NCBI RefSeq assembly: GCF_004000925.1 | Contig: NZ_BIME01000002.1 | Span: 496,001 to 560,000 of the forward strand | Reading direction: 5' to 3' | Length of the DNA stretch: 64,000 bases | Source: Paenibacillus illinoisensis NBRC 15959 | GTDB lineage: Bacteria > Bacillota > Bacilli > Paenibacillales > Paenibacillaceae | In this document: one piece after another, positions 46,180-55,542 of the stretch | Position numbering within the stretch: the stretch's first letter is position 1 | Layout: the number at the start of each line of letters is the position of its first letter | Translations under genes and position numbers: made by a program | Notes under the pieces: model-generated | What the model was told of the DNA's origin: nothing | What the model saw: the letters and a program-made list of their open reading frames with translations, nothing else | Database searches by the model: none

Positions 46180-47048
46180 ATATCGGAATCATTGGACTTG
46201 ACAGCTCTCATGCCCTGGCATTCACCCGTATTCTTCACGAAAGTTGGGAGACTCTTTTTGCAGATGTGACTGTGACGGCTGCATATGCGGGCGGATCTCC
46301 GGATTTTCCACTCAGTATCACCCGTGTTAACACGTTTGCCGGTCGGATGACGAAAGAATACGGAGTGAGACTGATGCCCACGATGCAGCAAGTTGCAGAA
46401 AACACCGATGCCATCCTTATCTTGAGTACCGACGGAAGGATACATCTGAATCAGTTCAAGGCGATCTGTTCTTACCGGAAACCCGTGTTTATCGATAAAC
46501 CTTTTGCTTTGTCTTCAGCAGACGCAGGTGAAATCATCCGACTCGCAGAAGAGTTTCAAATCCCGTTAATGAGTGCTTCAAGCTTGCGTTATGCCGAAGC
46601 CCTGCCTGAATGCACAAGAGGAGACATCTTGGGGGCGGACGTGTTCGGACCAATGCATGTCGAATCAACGCAGGGTCATTATTTTTGGTACGGCATCCAT
46701 TCGGCAGAACTACTCTTTCAAATCATGGGCCCTGGATGCAGGGAAGTGACCGCCTTCTCTACCGATCATGGCGATCTCATTACTGGAACCTGGAAAGAGG
46801 GGAGGATGGGAACGATCCGCGGAATTCGAAATGGCCCAGAGAACTTTGGAATAACGCTACACACCAGAAACGCTAACCAGCATATCCCGCTTGAACCGAG
46901 CTACAAAGAGCTCCTGAAGTCGGTCATGAATTGGCTCAAAAACGGAGTGTGCACCGTGCATCCTTCCGAAACGCTGGAAGTTATCCGGTTTTTGGAGTGC
47001 GCAGAGCAAAGTCGTCTACAAAAATGCACCATCCTCATGGAAATGTGA
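46176..47048 (+). CDS. Gfo/Idh/MocA-family oxidoreductase
   Basis: 290-residue NAD(P)-dependent oxidoreductase. It begins MNIGIIGLDSSHALAFTRIL, where the dinucleotide loop has DSSH in place of the usual GxGxxG tail. The EKP-like catalytic motif is KPVFIDKPFAL. The C-terminal beta domain is shorter than in many family members. Start 46176 is taken from the ATGA overlap with the upstream lyase gene and because the recognisable fold begins there. Such enzymes oxidise or reduce sugars and inositols. It is part of the run of coupled genes leading to the importer. Confidence 0.85.
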   Translation: MNIGIIGLDSSHALAFTRILHESWETLFADVTVTAAYAGGSPDFPLSITRVNTFAGRMTKEYGVRLMPTMQQVAENTDAILILSTDGRIHLNQFKAICSYRKPVFIDKPFALSSADAGEIIRLAEEFQIPLMSASSLRYAEALPECTRGDILGADVFGPMHVESTQGHYFWYGIHSAELLFQIMGPGCREVTAFSTDHGDLITGTWKEGRMGTIRGIRNGPENFGITLHTRNANQHIPLEPSYKELLKSVMNWLKNGVCTVHPSETLEVIRFLECAEQSRLQKCTILMEM

Positions 47049-47117
47049 TCAAACCTTATACGTGTTGACTCCTTGCTCTAGTGAATCAGATCCACCTATC
47101 TGAAGGAGGAATGTTTG

Positions 47118-48707
47118 ATGAAGCTGAAAAAGAGGATTTCCATACTACTTGCGATCACACTGTTGACCTCAATCCTTGCCGCATGCAGCAGTGGTACAGA
47201 CAAAGGCGGTTCGACTGCCCTACCGCCCCAGGAACCCGGACAGTACGGTGATACAGGGGGTCTCACTTTGCCTCTTGTTGATGAGCCGACGACCATCACG
47301 TACATGCTGCCAAGCAATGCAAAAGACCTTGGCCCGAGCAAACTGGTTGTCCAGGAGATTGAAAAACGGACCGGTATTAAAGTTAACTTCCAAACGTATT
47401 CCCCACAAACCTACCAGGATAAATTAAAAGTCATTGTGGCATCCGGTAAGCTGCCGGACATTTTTACAGGGCTAAAACCGGCCGAACTCAAGAAAATCGG
47501 CAAACAAAACGGTGTGGTTGCCATCAATGAATACGCGGATCAGCTCCCTAACTTCAAAAAGCTATATATGGAAGAAAACGACTGGGTCATCAAGTCTTTC
47601 GGCGATGAAGCCGGCAATATATATACCTGGCCTATTTACAATCTCAATCGCAAAGTCAATCACGGATTCATGTTCAGGAAGGATATCTTTGATGAGCTTG
47701 GTATCAAGGAATGGACGAACACGAACGAGTTTTATGAAGCTCTGAAAAAAGTAAAAGAAGCTTATCCCGATTCTTACCCCTATGCATCCAAGAGCTTGGC
47801 TAATATCTTCAGAGATTGGGCCTTCGGCTGGGGACTCGGCAATACGGATCAGTACCCTGCCTATTACGATGAAAAAGACGGTACATGGAAGTACGCCGCA
47901 GTACAGCAAGAGCATAAGGACATGCTTGATTTCATGAAGAAACTGTACAATGAAAAACTGCTTGATCCAGAATTTTTGACAGATACTCAGGATTCCTGGA
48001 CGACCAAGATGACGACAGACAAATCGTTTGTCACGTTTGACTGGATTGGACGCCTGGATCTCTTTTATAACCAGATCAAAGAGCAAAATCCAGACTATGA
48101 CCTCAGATATGCCAATCCCGTGGGACCGACCGGCAATATCAGAACACTGCCTGAGGTTTCAGATTTCAGCGTTGCCGTTGCCAAAAACAAAAATACAGAA
48201 ACCTCGCTTAAACTGCTCGATTATCTGACCAGTCCATCCGGGAGCGAGTTAATGACGATCGGAGTGGAAACGGTGAACTTCGAATGGGGCGAGGACGGAT
48301 ATCCGGTGTACCCGGAATTAAAGGATCTTCCCCTTGTGGATATAACCGTGCTCGAGGATCGTTATGCCATGTGGCTCGAAGGAGCTTACCTAAGACCGGA
48401 CCATCGAAGCATCTATTATCGTTTCTCGGAGAAAGAGCAGGAGGCGCAGGATAAAATCGTGAATGAGGAGCGTTTCGAGCCCCTTGATCCGATCCTTAAT
48501 TTTACGGACGAGGAAACCTCCAAGATTGCCGAGCTGCAGACATCACTGCAAAAATCAGCTGAAGAATTCAACTCCAAATATATTCTTGACGCCGGCTACG
48601 GAGATGGCGAGTGGGAGAATTTCAGAGGCCAGATCAGCAAAGGCGGTGTGGAGGAGCTGATGGCAATCTATAATGAAGCTCAAAAAAGATATGACGAATC
48701 CAAATAA
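47118..48707 (+). CDS. Extracellular sugar-binding lipoprotein of the second importer
   Basis: 529-residue lipoprotein with signal peptide and lipobox SILAACSSG. The sequence EIEKRTGIKVNFQTYSPQ and ASGKLPDIFTGLKP place it in the LplA-type family, like the protein at 25500. It delivers its ligand to the two permeases downstream. ATG 47118 has AAGGAGGA 7 bases upstream; the frame could start one codon earlier. The gap from the oxidoreductase gene is 69 bases without a terminator, so one transcript is likely. Confidence 0.9.
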   Translation: MKLKKRISILLAITLLTSILAACSSGTDKGGSTALPPQEPGQYGDTGGLTLPLVDEPTTITYMLPSNAKDLGPSKLVVQEIEKRTGIKVNFQTYSPQTYQDKLKVIVASGKLPDIFTGLKPAELKKIGKQNGVVAINEYADQLPNFKKLYMEENDWVIKSFGDEAGNIYTWPIYNLNRKVNHGFMFRKDIFDELGIKEWTNTNEFYEALKKVKEAYPDSYPYASKSLANIFRDWAFGWGLGNTDQYPAYYDEKDGTWKYAAVQQEHKDMLDFMKKLYNEKLLDPEFLTDTQDSWTTKMTTDKSFVTFDWIGRLDLFYNQIKEQNPDYDLRYANPVGPTGNIRTLPEVSDFSVAVAKNKNTETSLKLLDYLTSPSGSELMTIGVETVNFEWGEDGYPVYPELKDLPLVDITVLEDRYAMWLEGAYLRPDHRSIYYRFSEKEQEAQDKIVNEERFEPLDPILNFTDEETSKIAELQTSLQKSAEEFNSKYILDAGYGDGEWENFRGQISKGGVEELMAIYNEAQKRYDESK

Positions 48708-48793
48708 ATGAGCTTAAGACATGATTGAACTGGAGGAGGCGATGCTTGGAACGTTTCCTCCTTAGGGAAAAAGGTATTGGAGGCGATAATCTT

Positions 48794-49771
48794 ATGGCAG
48801 ACATCGGCACGGAACATTCGGCAGCTTACCATAAAGAACTGCGAAAGAAGAGCTTCAGAGGTCGGCTTAAACAGACGTGGAATCATATTAAGCGCGACAG
48901 GCAGCTGCTTCTGCTGTTTCTTCCTTGCATCCTATTTTATGTCATCTTTCGTTACGGGCCCCTATATGGATTGATTATTGCCTTCAAAGACTACAGTGTG
49001 TTTACAGGAGTGCTTGGCAGTGAATGGGTGGGACTGGAGCACTTCATCAAGTTCTTTACGAACCAAGATTTTTGGCTGCTTTTCCGGAACACGCTGCTCT
49101 TGGGATTATATACGCTTATTTTCGGTTTTCCCTTTCCCATCCTGCTTGCCCTTCTGCTGAACGAAGTCAGAACCAAATGGTTTAAAAAATCGGTTCAAAC
49201 CTTCAGTTATTTGCCGGCCTTTTTGTCCGTGGTCATTATCAGCAGCATGATTATCGATTTTCTCTCGCCAAACCATGGTATTTTGAATCAAATGCTGGCT
49301 GCACTTGGTTTTGAGAAAAAATACTTTCTCGTAGATCCAGGCTGGTTCCGTCCGATCTATGTCATTTCGGAAATATGGGCGAACGCAGGATATGAATCCA
49401 TCATTTATCTGGCAGCCATTGCGGGGATCAGTCCTACGCTTTATGAAGCGGCCAAGGTGGACGGTGCCAGTCGTTTCCATACGATCCGCCATATTACGCT
49501 TCCTGGATTGTTTCCCACGATGCTTATCATGTTCATCTTGAAAACCGGCTCCATGATTCGCGTCGGTTATGAGAAAGTGCTGCTGCTCTATAATCCGATG
49601 ACCTATGACGTTGCAGACGTATTTTCAACGTATGTATACCGCAAAGGACTGCTTGAATCCAATTACAGTTATGCAGCCGCAGTAGGACTATTCGAAGCGC
49701 TCGTTGCAATGGTGATGCTGCTGTCCGCCAATGCGATCAGCAAACGGCTGGGAGGTAATGGCTTATGGTAG
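48794..49771 (+). CDS. ABC sugar permease (LplB-like, second importer)
   Basis: 325-residue permease with about six helices. The transmission loop is YEAAKVDGASRFHTIRHITL, almost the same pattern as the permease at 23540, so the two importers are relatives. The N-terminal 40 residues are charged and cytoplasmic. ATG 48794 is chosen because GGAGG lies 10 bases before it; longer frames from 48725 have no comparable site. It overlaps the next permease gene by seven bases. Confidence 0.9.
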   Translation: MADIGTEHSAAYHKELRKKSFRGRLKQTWNHIKRDRQLLLLFLPCILFYVIFRYGPLYGLIIAFKDYSVFTGVLGSEWVGLEHFIKFFTNQDFWLLFRNTLLLGLYTLIFGFPFPILLALLLNEVRTKWFKKSVQTFSYLPAFLSVVIISSMIIDFLSPNHGILNQMLAALGFEKKYFLVDPGWFRPIYVISEIWANAGYESIIYLAAIAGISPTLYEAAKVDGASRFHTIRHITLPGLFPTMLIMFILKTGSMIRVGYEKVLLLYNPMTYDVADVFSTYVYRKGLLESNYSYAAAVGLFEALVAMVMLLSANAISKRLGGNGLW

Positions 49772-50628
49772 GTGAGCGCAAAATATCTGTTTTTGGTGTC
49801 TTGAATTCGCTGATCCTCTGTCTTGTTGCTGTAGCGACACTCTATCCCATTGTGTATATTACGGCCGTTTCTTTAAGTGATACAGCAGCGGTCGTTCAAG
49901 GTAAGGTGTTTCTTTTTCCGAAAGGGCTGAACCTTGAGGCTTATGTCGAGGTGCTTAAAAATGACACGATTCCAAGAGCCTACCTGAATTCTATTTTTTA
50001 TACGGCATTCGGTACGTTTGTGAATTTACTCTTTACGGCTGTAGCTGCATATCCTTTGTCGCAAAAAGGATTTTTCGGACGAAAGTTTTTTATGATGGCC
50101 ATTGTCCTCACCATGTTTTTGAATCCCGGTATTATTCCCACTTATGTGGTCGTGCAGCAGCTGGGGTTAACAGATTCGGTTTGGGCACTCGTACTTCCCA
50201 ATGCCATCTGGACAATGGAACTGATCATTCTTAAAAGCTTTTACGAAAACATGTCTTCCCAGATACGCGAAGCGGCCCTGATCGACGGAGCTTCCGAATA
50301 CCGGATTCTGTTCAACATTGTCATTCCCTTATCCAAGCCTGCGCTTGCTTCCATCGGACTTTTTTATTTCATGGGCCACTGGAACAGCTTTTTCCTACCG
50401 CTGATTTACTTGAACGATCCGGATAAATATCCTTTGCAGGTCGTGCTGCGGGATATGTTAATCTACAGCGCAGAAAACGACGCGGGACTTGTGGATCGTT
50501 CGGCCCTTGCCCCACAGTCTATTAAAAATGCAACCATCGTACTTTCTATGATCCCTGTTTTGCTCATCTATCCGTTTGCTCAGAAGTATTTCGCTAAAGG
50601 GGTGATGCTCGGTTCGGAAAAAGGCTAA
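49765..50628 (+). CDS. ABC sugar permease (LplC-like, second importer)
   Basis: 287-residue second permease with the transmission loop REAALIDGASEYRILFNIVI and the tail YFAKGVMLGSEKG typical of LplC/YtcP proteins. It completes the importer with the two preceding genes. No ATPase gene lies nearby, so a shared MsmX-type ATPase is expected. Its start lies inside the end of the previous gene, which indicates coupled translation. Confidence 0.92.
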   Translation: MVGERKISVFGVLNSLILCLVAVATLYPIVYITAVSLSDTAAVVQGKVFLFPKGLNLEAYVEVLKNDTIPRAYLNSIFYTAFGTFVNLLFTAVAAYPLSQKGFFGRKFFMMAIVLTMFLNPGIIPTYVVVQQLGLTDSVWALVLPNAIWTMELIILKSFYENMSSQIREAALIDGASEYRILFNIVIPLSKPALASIGLFYFMGHWNSFFLPLIYLNDPDKYPLQVVLRDMLIYSAENDAGLVDRSALAPQSIKNATIVLSMIPVLLIYPFAQKYFAKGVMLGSEKG

Positions 50629-50654
50629 ATTGACTGAAGGAGGAGCCATATCTA

Positions 50655-51662
50655 ATGAAAATCGTTGCTGCGAAGGAAGGAAAGGTCACGATACTGGAAG
50701 CGGATATACCCGAACTGAACAAACGACATGTGCAAGTGAGGACCGAATATTCCGGCATTAGTCCTGGTACGGAAATGAGTGCGATTAAAAGATCAGGCGT
50801 ATCCCCAGTATACCTTGGCTATAGCGCTGTTGGGATTGTGGAAAAAACGGGAAGTGAAGTCAGAGATATTCTACCGGGAGACCGAGTGGCTTGTTATGGT
50901 GTGCCTTATGTAAGACATGCAGAAATCATTTCGGTACCGACCAATCTGATAACCAAAGTACCTCAACATGTCAAACCAGAGGAGGCCGCATTTACCGGGC
51001 TCGGAGCCATCGCCATACATGCGCTTCGTACGGCTGACGTGAGATTCGGCGACAAGGTGCTTGTCGTTGGACTGGGTATTCTCGGTAATCTTGTGGCCCA
51101 AATCGCCACTGCTGGTGCATGTCACACGGCTGCATACGATCTGAGCAAAGCACGGGTTCAGCTGCTTCAGGAGCAGATGGGCATTCAAGCAGGCTTTTCA
51201 ACTGAAGAGGAAGTGGAGCGTTTTGTGATGAACGAAACGGGAGGTTTAGGATTCGATTCCATCCTCTTATGTGCTGGCGGGCCTGGTGAAGTGCTGATCA
51301 ACAAGTCACTTGAGTGGCTTCGTGACCGGGGAAAAGTCGTGATCGTTGGTGATTTGTCCATGGAGTTTTCAAGAGATTTGATGTTTCGCAAAGAAGCTCA
51401 GGTCCTTATCTCCAGAGCAGGCGGGCCTGGGAGGTACGATCTGCAGTACGAGCAGCACAATCAGGATTATCCCATCGGTTTCGTGCGGTGGACGGAAGGA
51501 AGAAATATGGACGAATACGTCAGGTTGCTTGCTGATAAGCGAATTACGGTAAGTCCTGCTATCACGCATATGTTCGCCTTGGATGAAGCATCTGAAGCTT
51601 ATGAAAATTATCAATCCGATTCGGCTCAAGGGGCACTTGCCACGTTGATCAAGTATTTTTAA
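50655..51662 (+). CDS. MDR-superfamily dehydrogenase
   Basis: 335-residue medium-chain dehydrogenase. The GroES-like N-terminal domain contains YSGISPGTEMSAIK, where classical zinc alcohol dehydrogenases have a cysteine ligand; this GISPGTE variant recalls the BchC-like subgroup. The Rossmann part is KVLVVGLGILGNLVAQIATA. The structural-zinc cysteine cluster is absent. In this operon it probably oxidises a secondary alcohol of the imported sugar or sugar acid. GGAGGAG lies upstream of the ATG, and the gene is 26 bases after the permease. Confidence 0.87.
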   Translation: MKIVAAKEGKVTILEADIPELNKRHVQVRTEYSGISPGTEMSAIKRSGVSPVYLGYSAVGIVEKTGSEVRDILPGDRVACYGVPYVRHAEIISVPTNLITKVPQHVKPEEAAFTGLGAIAIHALRTADVRFGDKVLVVGLGILGNLVAQIATAGACHTAAYDLSKARVQLLQEQMGIQAGFSTEEEVERFVMNETGGLGFDSILLCAGGPGEVLINKSLEWLRDRGKVVIVGDLSMEFSRDLMFRKEAQVLISRAGGPGRYDLQYEQHNQDYPIGFVRWTEGRNMDEYVRLLADKRITVSPAITHMFALDEASEAYENYQSDSAQGALATLIKYF

Positions 51663-51686
51663 TGCATGAAGAAGGGGAGATGTGTG

Positions 51687-54600
51687 ATGAAAAAGCCTTT
51701 TTCCAACCTGATCACCATGTTCATGAGTTGTTTACTTGTTATTGTGATGTTTCCCGTGCAGTCTGCTCCTGCCCAAGCAGAGGAATCCAAGCTTACTCAA
51801 AAAAACTTCAGCGCCCCCGAAGAACTGCTTGTTCCCAACAATTACACGGTAGCTGTCTTTAACGGAACTGTAGGCTATGAGGATGGAAAACCAGTCATGT
51901 ATGCCACGAGTAAAGGCAAGCCTGGCTTCCTGAATGTGATCGACCTCGAAGAGTACAAACTGCTTCGGACGGTTTCTCTTGGGCCGTCGGAAAGCTCCTG
52001 GGCGCATACCGTTGCGCCGAACGGTACGCTTTATGTGGCTGCCGAAGGATCCGGTGCACGATTATGGGAGTATTCGCCAGTCACCCATCAGGCTGTTCAA
52101 GTGGCTCAATTTGAAGGACAGTCTGTCTCCAATAGTATCACGACGGATGAACAGGGTAGAGTATACGTGGGGACTTATCCGGGCGGCAAGGTTTGGCAGT
52201 ATGATCCTGTGACCAAGCAAGTGAGGGATTATGGCCGTGTTATCGGTGCGGTTGATCAGGAGTATGTCCGCTCCATTGCTTACCAGGGGGGATATATTTA
52301 TGCCGGTACAGCCCATGAACAGATCGTGCGTGTGGATTTGGCTACAGGTGAAAAAACGAATATTGCCGCTTCGCTTACCGTCAAAAACGATACAGTATAC
52401 GATTTGAGTACGATTGATAACCGTTATTTGTTCGCACGTTATACGGATGGAAGTGGTGTACCGGGTGAGGGTTATATCTACGATACCACAACAGGATCCT
52501 GGCTTGATGTGGAGCTTCAGCAGGTAACCGGTCTTCACGCAGCTGACTCTGTGGATGGAAAGCTGTATTATATGTCCGAGAAAAAACTGAAAACCTTTGA
52601 CCTGGCGACACATCAGGTAGAGGAAACCGGCATGACCTATGAGAGTGGGTTCAGAGGGGCGGATTGGGTAGAGTTTCAGAACAATCCCGAGCTGCCGGGA
52701 AAAACGCTCGTTACGGTACGATATGACGGCGGAGTTGCCATGCTCAATATCGATACCCAAAAAGTCATTGTACAGCCGCCGATTATTCCGGGATTGCCGG
52801 GAGTCGTCAATCGCCTCCAAAGTGTATCCGATACACAGCTGATAACAACGGGTTCTCAAGCCAGATCTTCGTTAGTTGACTTAGAGACCATGACGACAAA
52901 ACCTTTCAGCATTGGTCAAGCGGATAGCGTATACCCGATTGGAAACAAAGTCTATATGGGAGTCTACCCGGAAGGTGGCTTGTACGTTTATGATCTGAGT
53001 CAAGAACCGGGAAATACGAATCCGCAGCGTCTCGCTGTACTCGGGAACGATCAGGAACGCCTTGTGCATATGTCTGAAGGGGACGGTAAACTGTTTATTT
53101 CGACCATCTCTGGATACGGGACGTTGGGAGGATCGCTTACAGTTCATGATACCGCTACAGGTGAAACCAAAGTCCATCGAAACGTGGTTCAGAATCAGAG
53201 TGTGCTCAGTACTGCTTATGTAGACGGGAAGATTTTTGGATCTACGACCATTAGGGGAGGACTGGGCTCCACGCCGAGCGAGCAGGAGGCCAAAATTTTT
53301 GTGTGGGATGTTCAAAATGAGCAAAAAATTACAGAGTTTACGCTGGATATTCCCGAACTTGTCGATCCTATTTTCATTGGGGACCTGTCTCTCGGGCCGG
53401 ATGGATTGATCTGGGGAGCATCCTACGAATATATATTTGCGATCGATCCGGACACGTACCAACTTGTAAAATATAAGAAGATTTATCCGAAGCTCTATTA
53501 CACCCAGTGGCATCATCATCCGATGCGTTGGTCGGAAGACGGACTTTTGTATGTCCTGTTTAACAACAAGCTGACGGTGATTGATCCGGAAACACTGGAT
53601 TTCAGAACATTAACGGATGCTTCGAGATTTGATCTTGGCATGGATGGGGACCTGTATTTCACAGATCTCGCAACCAATACGGTTCTGTATCGAATCCAAA
53701 TTGATGGAGAGATTGTGGCCGAACCGCCGGGGCTTCCTTTGCCGGTAAACAATGCCGGGTTGGAGCAGCCAGAAGAGAGCGGAAAGCTGCCGGGCTGGAC
53801 TTCACTGTTTGCGACAAGTGCGGATGTTTATTTCGAGCGGAGCAGCAATAAGAGTTATGCAGGTGATTATAGCCTGAAAACAACGGATCGTATTCGTACT
53901 GCCTCCGTTGCGGTGCAAAGCGATCCAATCCCATTAGTGCCTGGAGAGGAGTACACCGCAAGTACTCAAATATATATTGAGTCAGGCCAGCCTGGTTTCA
54001 TGTTCCGATTTTATAATGCAGAAGGGCAGAGCTTGTCTACTTTGGAAACACATCTGGATGAATCGCGACTTCACCAATGGCAAAAAGTAACTCTCCGCGG
54101 TACGGCACCGGAAGGAACGGCTTATGCCAGACTAATTGCGGTAACCAGCCGCTATAATATCTCCACAGCTTACTATGACGATTTTTCTGTAACGGTTAAA
54201 GATAATACGGCTCCCTTGACTGAAGCTACGCTTAATCCGCAGGCAAATGAGCAGGGTTGGCACCATGAAGATGTTTCGATTACGCTAAACTCGGAAGGAG
54301 CAAGCTCCATCTTTTTCGAAACTACGGGGGCTGAGGAAATCAATCAGCGTGAGACCGAAGGCGGTACCACTGAGTTTACTGTACGCGAAGAAGGAGTGAC
54401 GGCCGTAACTTTTTGGTCTGCATCGGCTTATGGTGTGCCCGGGGTGCCCTCTACTACCGAAGTTAAGATTGACAAAACGGCTCCTATCATCGAATTTTCA
54501 GGAAAATCCGTCTACGAGCTGGATGAGGAAGTCCGGATCGAATGCTCCGCTCAGGATGCATTATCAGGTGTAGCTAAAAGTGATTGTGATGCTGTGCTTG

Positions 54601-54941
54601 CAGATCGCCCCGCCTATTTGAATGGTGTTGGGGAGCATTTGGTCCATGCTTCCGCCCATGATATCGCTGGGAACGCTACGAATTCTTCTTTTTCTTATGA
54701 GGTGATCCTTACCTATAAAGGTATGGCAGGACTTATCGACAAGTTCCTCGCTAATGATCAAGAGCTGGCTGATAGACTAAAGGAACAATGGACCAAAGTA
54801 GAAAGAGCCGATGAATCAGGTAATGAGGGAGGAAAAAAAGGCGCAATCAACGGATTTATCCATCAAGTGCAAGCCAAGATTGGCAAGGGATTAGCTCAAG
54901 AAGATGCAGAGGTTTTGATACAGTTCGGGTCACAAATTTAA
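51687..54941 (+). CDS. Large secreted beta-propeller/CBM/Ig/FIMAH protein
   Basis: 1084-residue exported protein. A signal peptide ends near APAQAEE. Residues about 40-680 consist of repeated beta-blades (GRVYVGTYPGGKVWQYDP, DGKLYYMSEKKLKTFD and similar), a multi-bladed propeller of lyase or sensor type. A carbohydrate-binding-like sandwich follows (about 690-845: LKTTDRIRTASVAVQ; YTASTQIYIESGQPG), then two Ig-like/OmpL47-type modules (VKIDKTAPIIEFSG), then a FIMAH domain at the C-terminus (GLIDKFLANDQELADRLKEQ). No known catalytic family is recognised. ATG 51687 has AAGGGGAG 7 bases upstream. It is 24 bases after the MDR gene and is the likely surface or extracellular enzyme feeding the importer. 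Confidence 0.85.
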   Translation: MKKPFSNLITMFMSCLLVIVMFPVQSAPAQAEESKLTQKNFSAPEELLVPNNYTVAVFNGTVGYEDGKPVMYATSKGKPGFLNVIDLEEYKLLRTVSLGPSESSWAHTVAPNGTLYVAAEGSGARLWEYSPVTHQAVQVAQFEGQSVSNSITTDEQGRVYVGTYPGGKVWQYDPVTKQVRDYGRVIGAVDQEYVRSIAYQGGYIYAGTAHEQIVRVDLATGEKTNIAASLTVKNDTVYDLSTIDNRYLFARYTDGSGVPGEGYIYDTTTGSWLDVELQQVTGLHAADSVDGKLYYMSEKKLKTFDLATHQVEETGMTYESGFRGADWVEFQNNPELPGKTLVTVRYDGGVAMLNIDTQKVIVQPPIIPGLPGVVNRLQSVSDTQLITTGSQARSSLVDLETMTTKPFSIGQADSVYPIGNKVYMGVYPEGGLYVYDLSQEPGNTNPQRLAVLGNDQERLVHMSEGDGKLFISTISGYGTLGGSLTVHDTATGETKVHRNVVQNQSVLSTAYVDGKIFGSTTIRGGLGSTPSEQEAKIFVWDVQNEQKITEFTLDIPELVDPIFIGDLSLGPDGLIWGASYEYIFAIDPDTYQLVKYKKIYPKLYYTQWHHHPMRWSEDGLLYVLFNNKLTVIDPETLDFRTLTDASRFDLGMDGDLYFTDLATNTVLYRIQIDGEIVAEPPGLPLPVNNAGLEQPEESGKLPGWTSLFATSADVYFERSSNKSYAGDYSLKTTDRIRTASVAVQSDPIPLVPGEEYTASTQIYIESGQPGFMFRFYNAEGQSLSTLETHLDESRLHQWQKVTLRGTAPEGTAYARLIAVTSRYNISTAYYDDFSVTVKDNTAPLTEATLNPQANEQGWHHEDVSITLNSEGASSIFFETTGAEEINQRETEGGTTEFTVREEGVTAVTFWSASAYGVPGVPSTTEVKIDKTAPIIEFSGKSVYELDEEVRIECSAQDALSGVAKSDCDAVLADRPAYLNGVGEHLVHASAHDIAGNATNSSFSYEVILTYKGMAGLIDKFLANDQELADRLKEQWTKVERADESGNEGGKKGAINGFIHQVQAKIGKGLAQEDAEVLIQFGSQI

Positions 54942-55045
54942 TCTTTATTTGAATGAAGAGCTTTTCTGGGCCTGAATCTCGATCGGGCTTGAATATGTAA
55001 TACTTAGAATAGTAAATCAGAGGATAGTGAATATGTTAATTGAAA

Positions 55046-55084
55046 AGGACGTTGTCATAGCGCATGACAGCGTCTTCTTATTGT
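55046..55084 (+). terminator. Rho-independent terminator after the secreted-protein gene
   Basis: GACGTTGTCA (55048-55057) pairs with TGACAGCGTC (55065-55074, one G-T pair), followed by TTCTTATT. Confidence 0.8.
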
Positions 55085-55172
55085 CCTAAAAATAAGATGA
55101 AGTATAGAATTAAGAGTGAGTTAATATAGGAGATCATCCACTACAATGGATAATAATAACAAACAAAGTCGT

Positions 55173-55201
55173 TTGACTTTCATTTTACTATATCGTATTA
55201 T
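55173..55201 (+). promoter_or_regulatory. Promoter of the arsR-type/sulfur fusion operon
   Basis: TTGACT (55173-55178) and TATTAT (55196-55201) are spaced 17 bases apart. Confidence 0.65.
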
Positions 55202-55216
55202 TCTAATATAACGATA
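55191..55216 (+). promoter_or_regulatory. Candidate ArsR-family operator overlapping the -10
   Basis: TATCGTATTA and TAATATAACGATA form an imperfect inverted repeat (TATCGT...ACGATA) across the -10 element. An ArsR-type repressor bound here would block the promoter of its own gene. Confidence 0.55.
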
Positions 55217-55230
55217 CAGGAGGGTTAACT

Positions 55231-55542
55231 TTGGATAAACTCGGTTTTAACGATAGCGGTGATTTGAAGCAGTTTGAGGAACCTGCTAACTTACTGAAGG
55301 CCCTTTCTCATCCTATACGCCTGTGCATTGTGCGTGGGTTGATGCGTAAAAAGAAATGTAATGTTTCCTATATGCAGGAGTGTCTGGATCTGCCGCAATC
55401 AACCGTTTCCCAGCATTTACAGAAGCTGCGCAGTGCAGGAATTGTTGATACGGAGCGAAATGGCCTCGAAGTGAATTATATACTTGCAAACCAACGTATT
55501 GAACAGATTATAACTGTTTTATTTGGAGAGGATGAATGTTAA
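55231..55542 (+). CDS. ArsR-family repressor of the sulfur operon
   Basis: 103-residue winged-helix repressor. The core is LLKALSHPIRLCIVRGLM and MQECLDLPQSTVSQHLQKLRSAGIV, with the wing TERNGLEVNYIL. It has cysteines in KKKCN, MQECL and at the extreme C-terminus (GEDEC), an arrangement that could sense persulfide or metals by thiol chemistry, as BigR/SqrR-type proteins do. The start is TTG 55231 after AGGAGGG. It overlaps the next gene by seven bases and shares its promoter, so it most likely represses the fusion gene until sulfane sulfur appears. Confidence 0.9.
   Translation: MDKLGFNDSGDLKQFEEPANLLKALSHPIRLCIVRGLMRKKKCNVSYMQECLDLPQSTVSQHLQKLRSAGIVDTERNGLEVNYILANQRIEQIITVLFGEDEC

Noticed and set aside
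52062..52859. 265-codon minus-strand frame
   Set aside because: It is antisense to the secreted propeller gene; it arises from the repetitive codon use of the blades.
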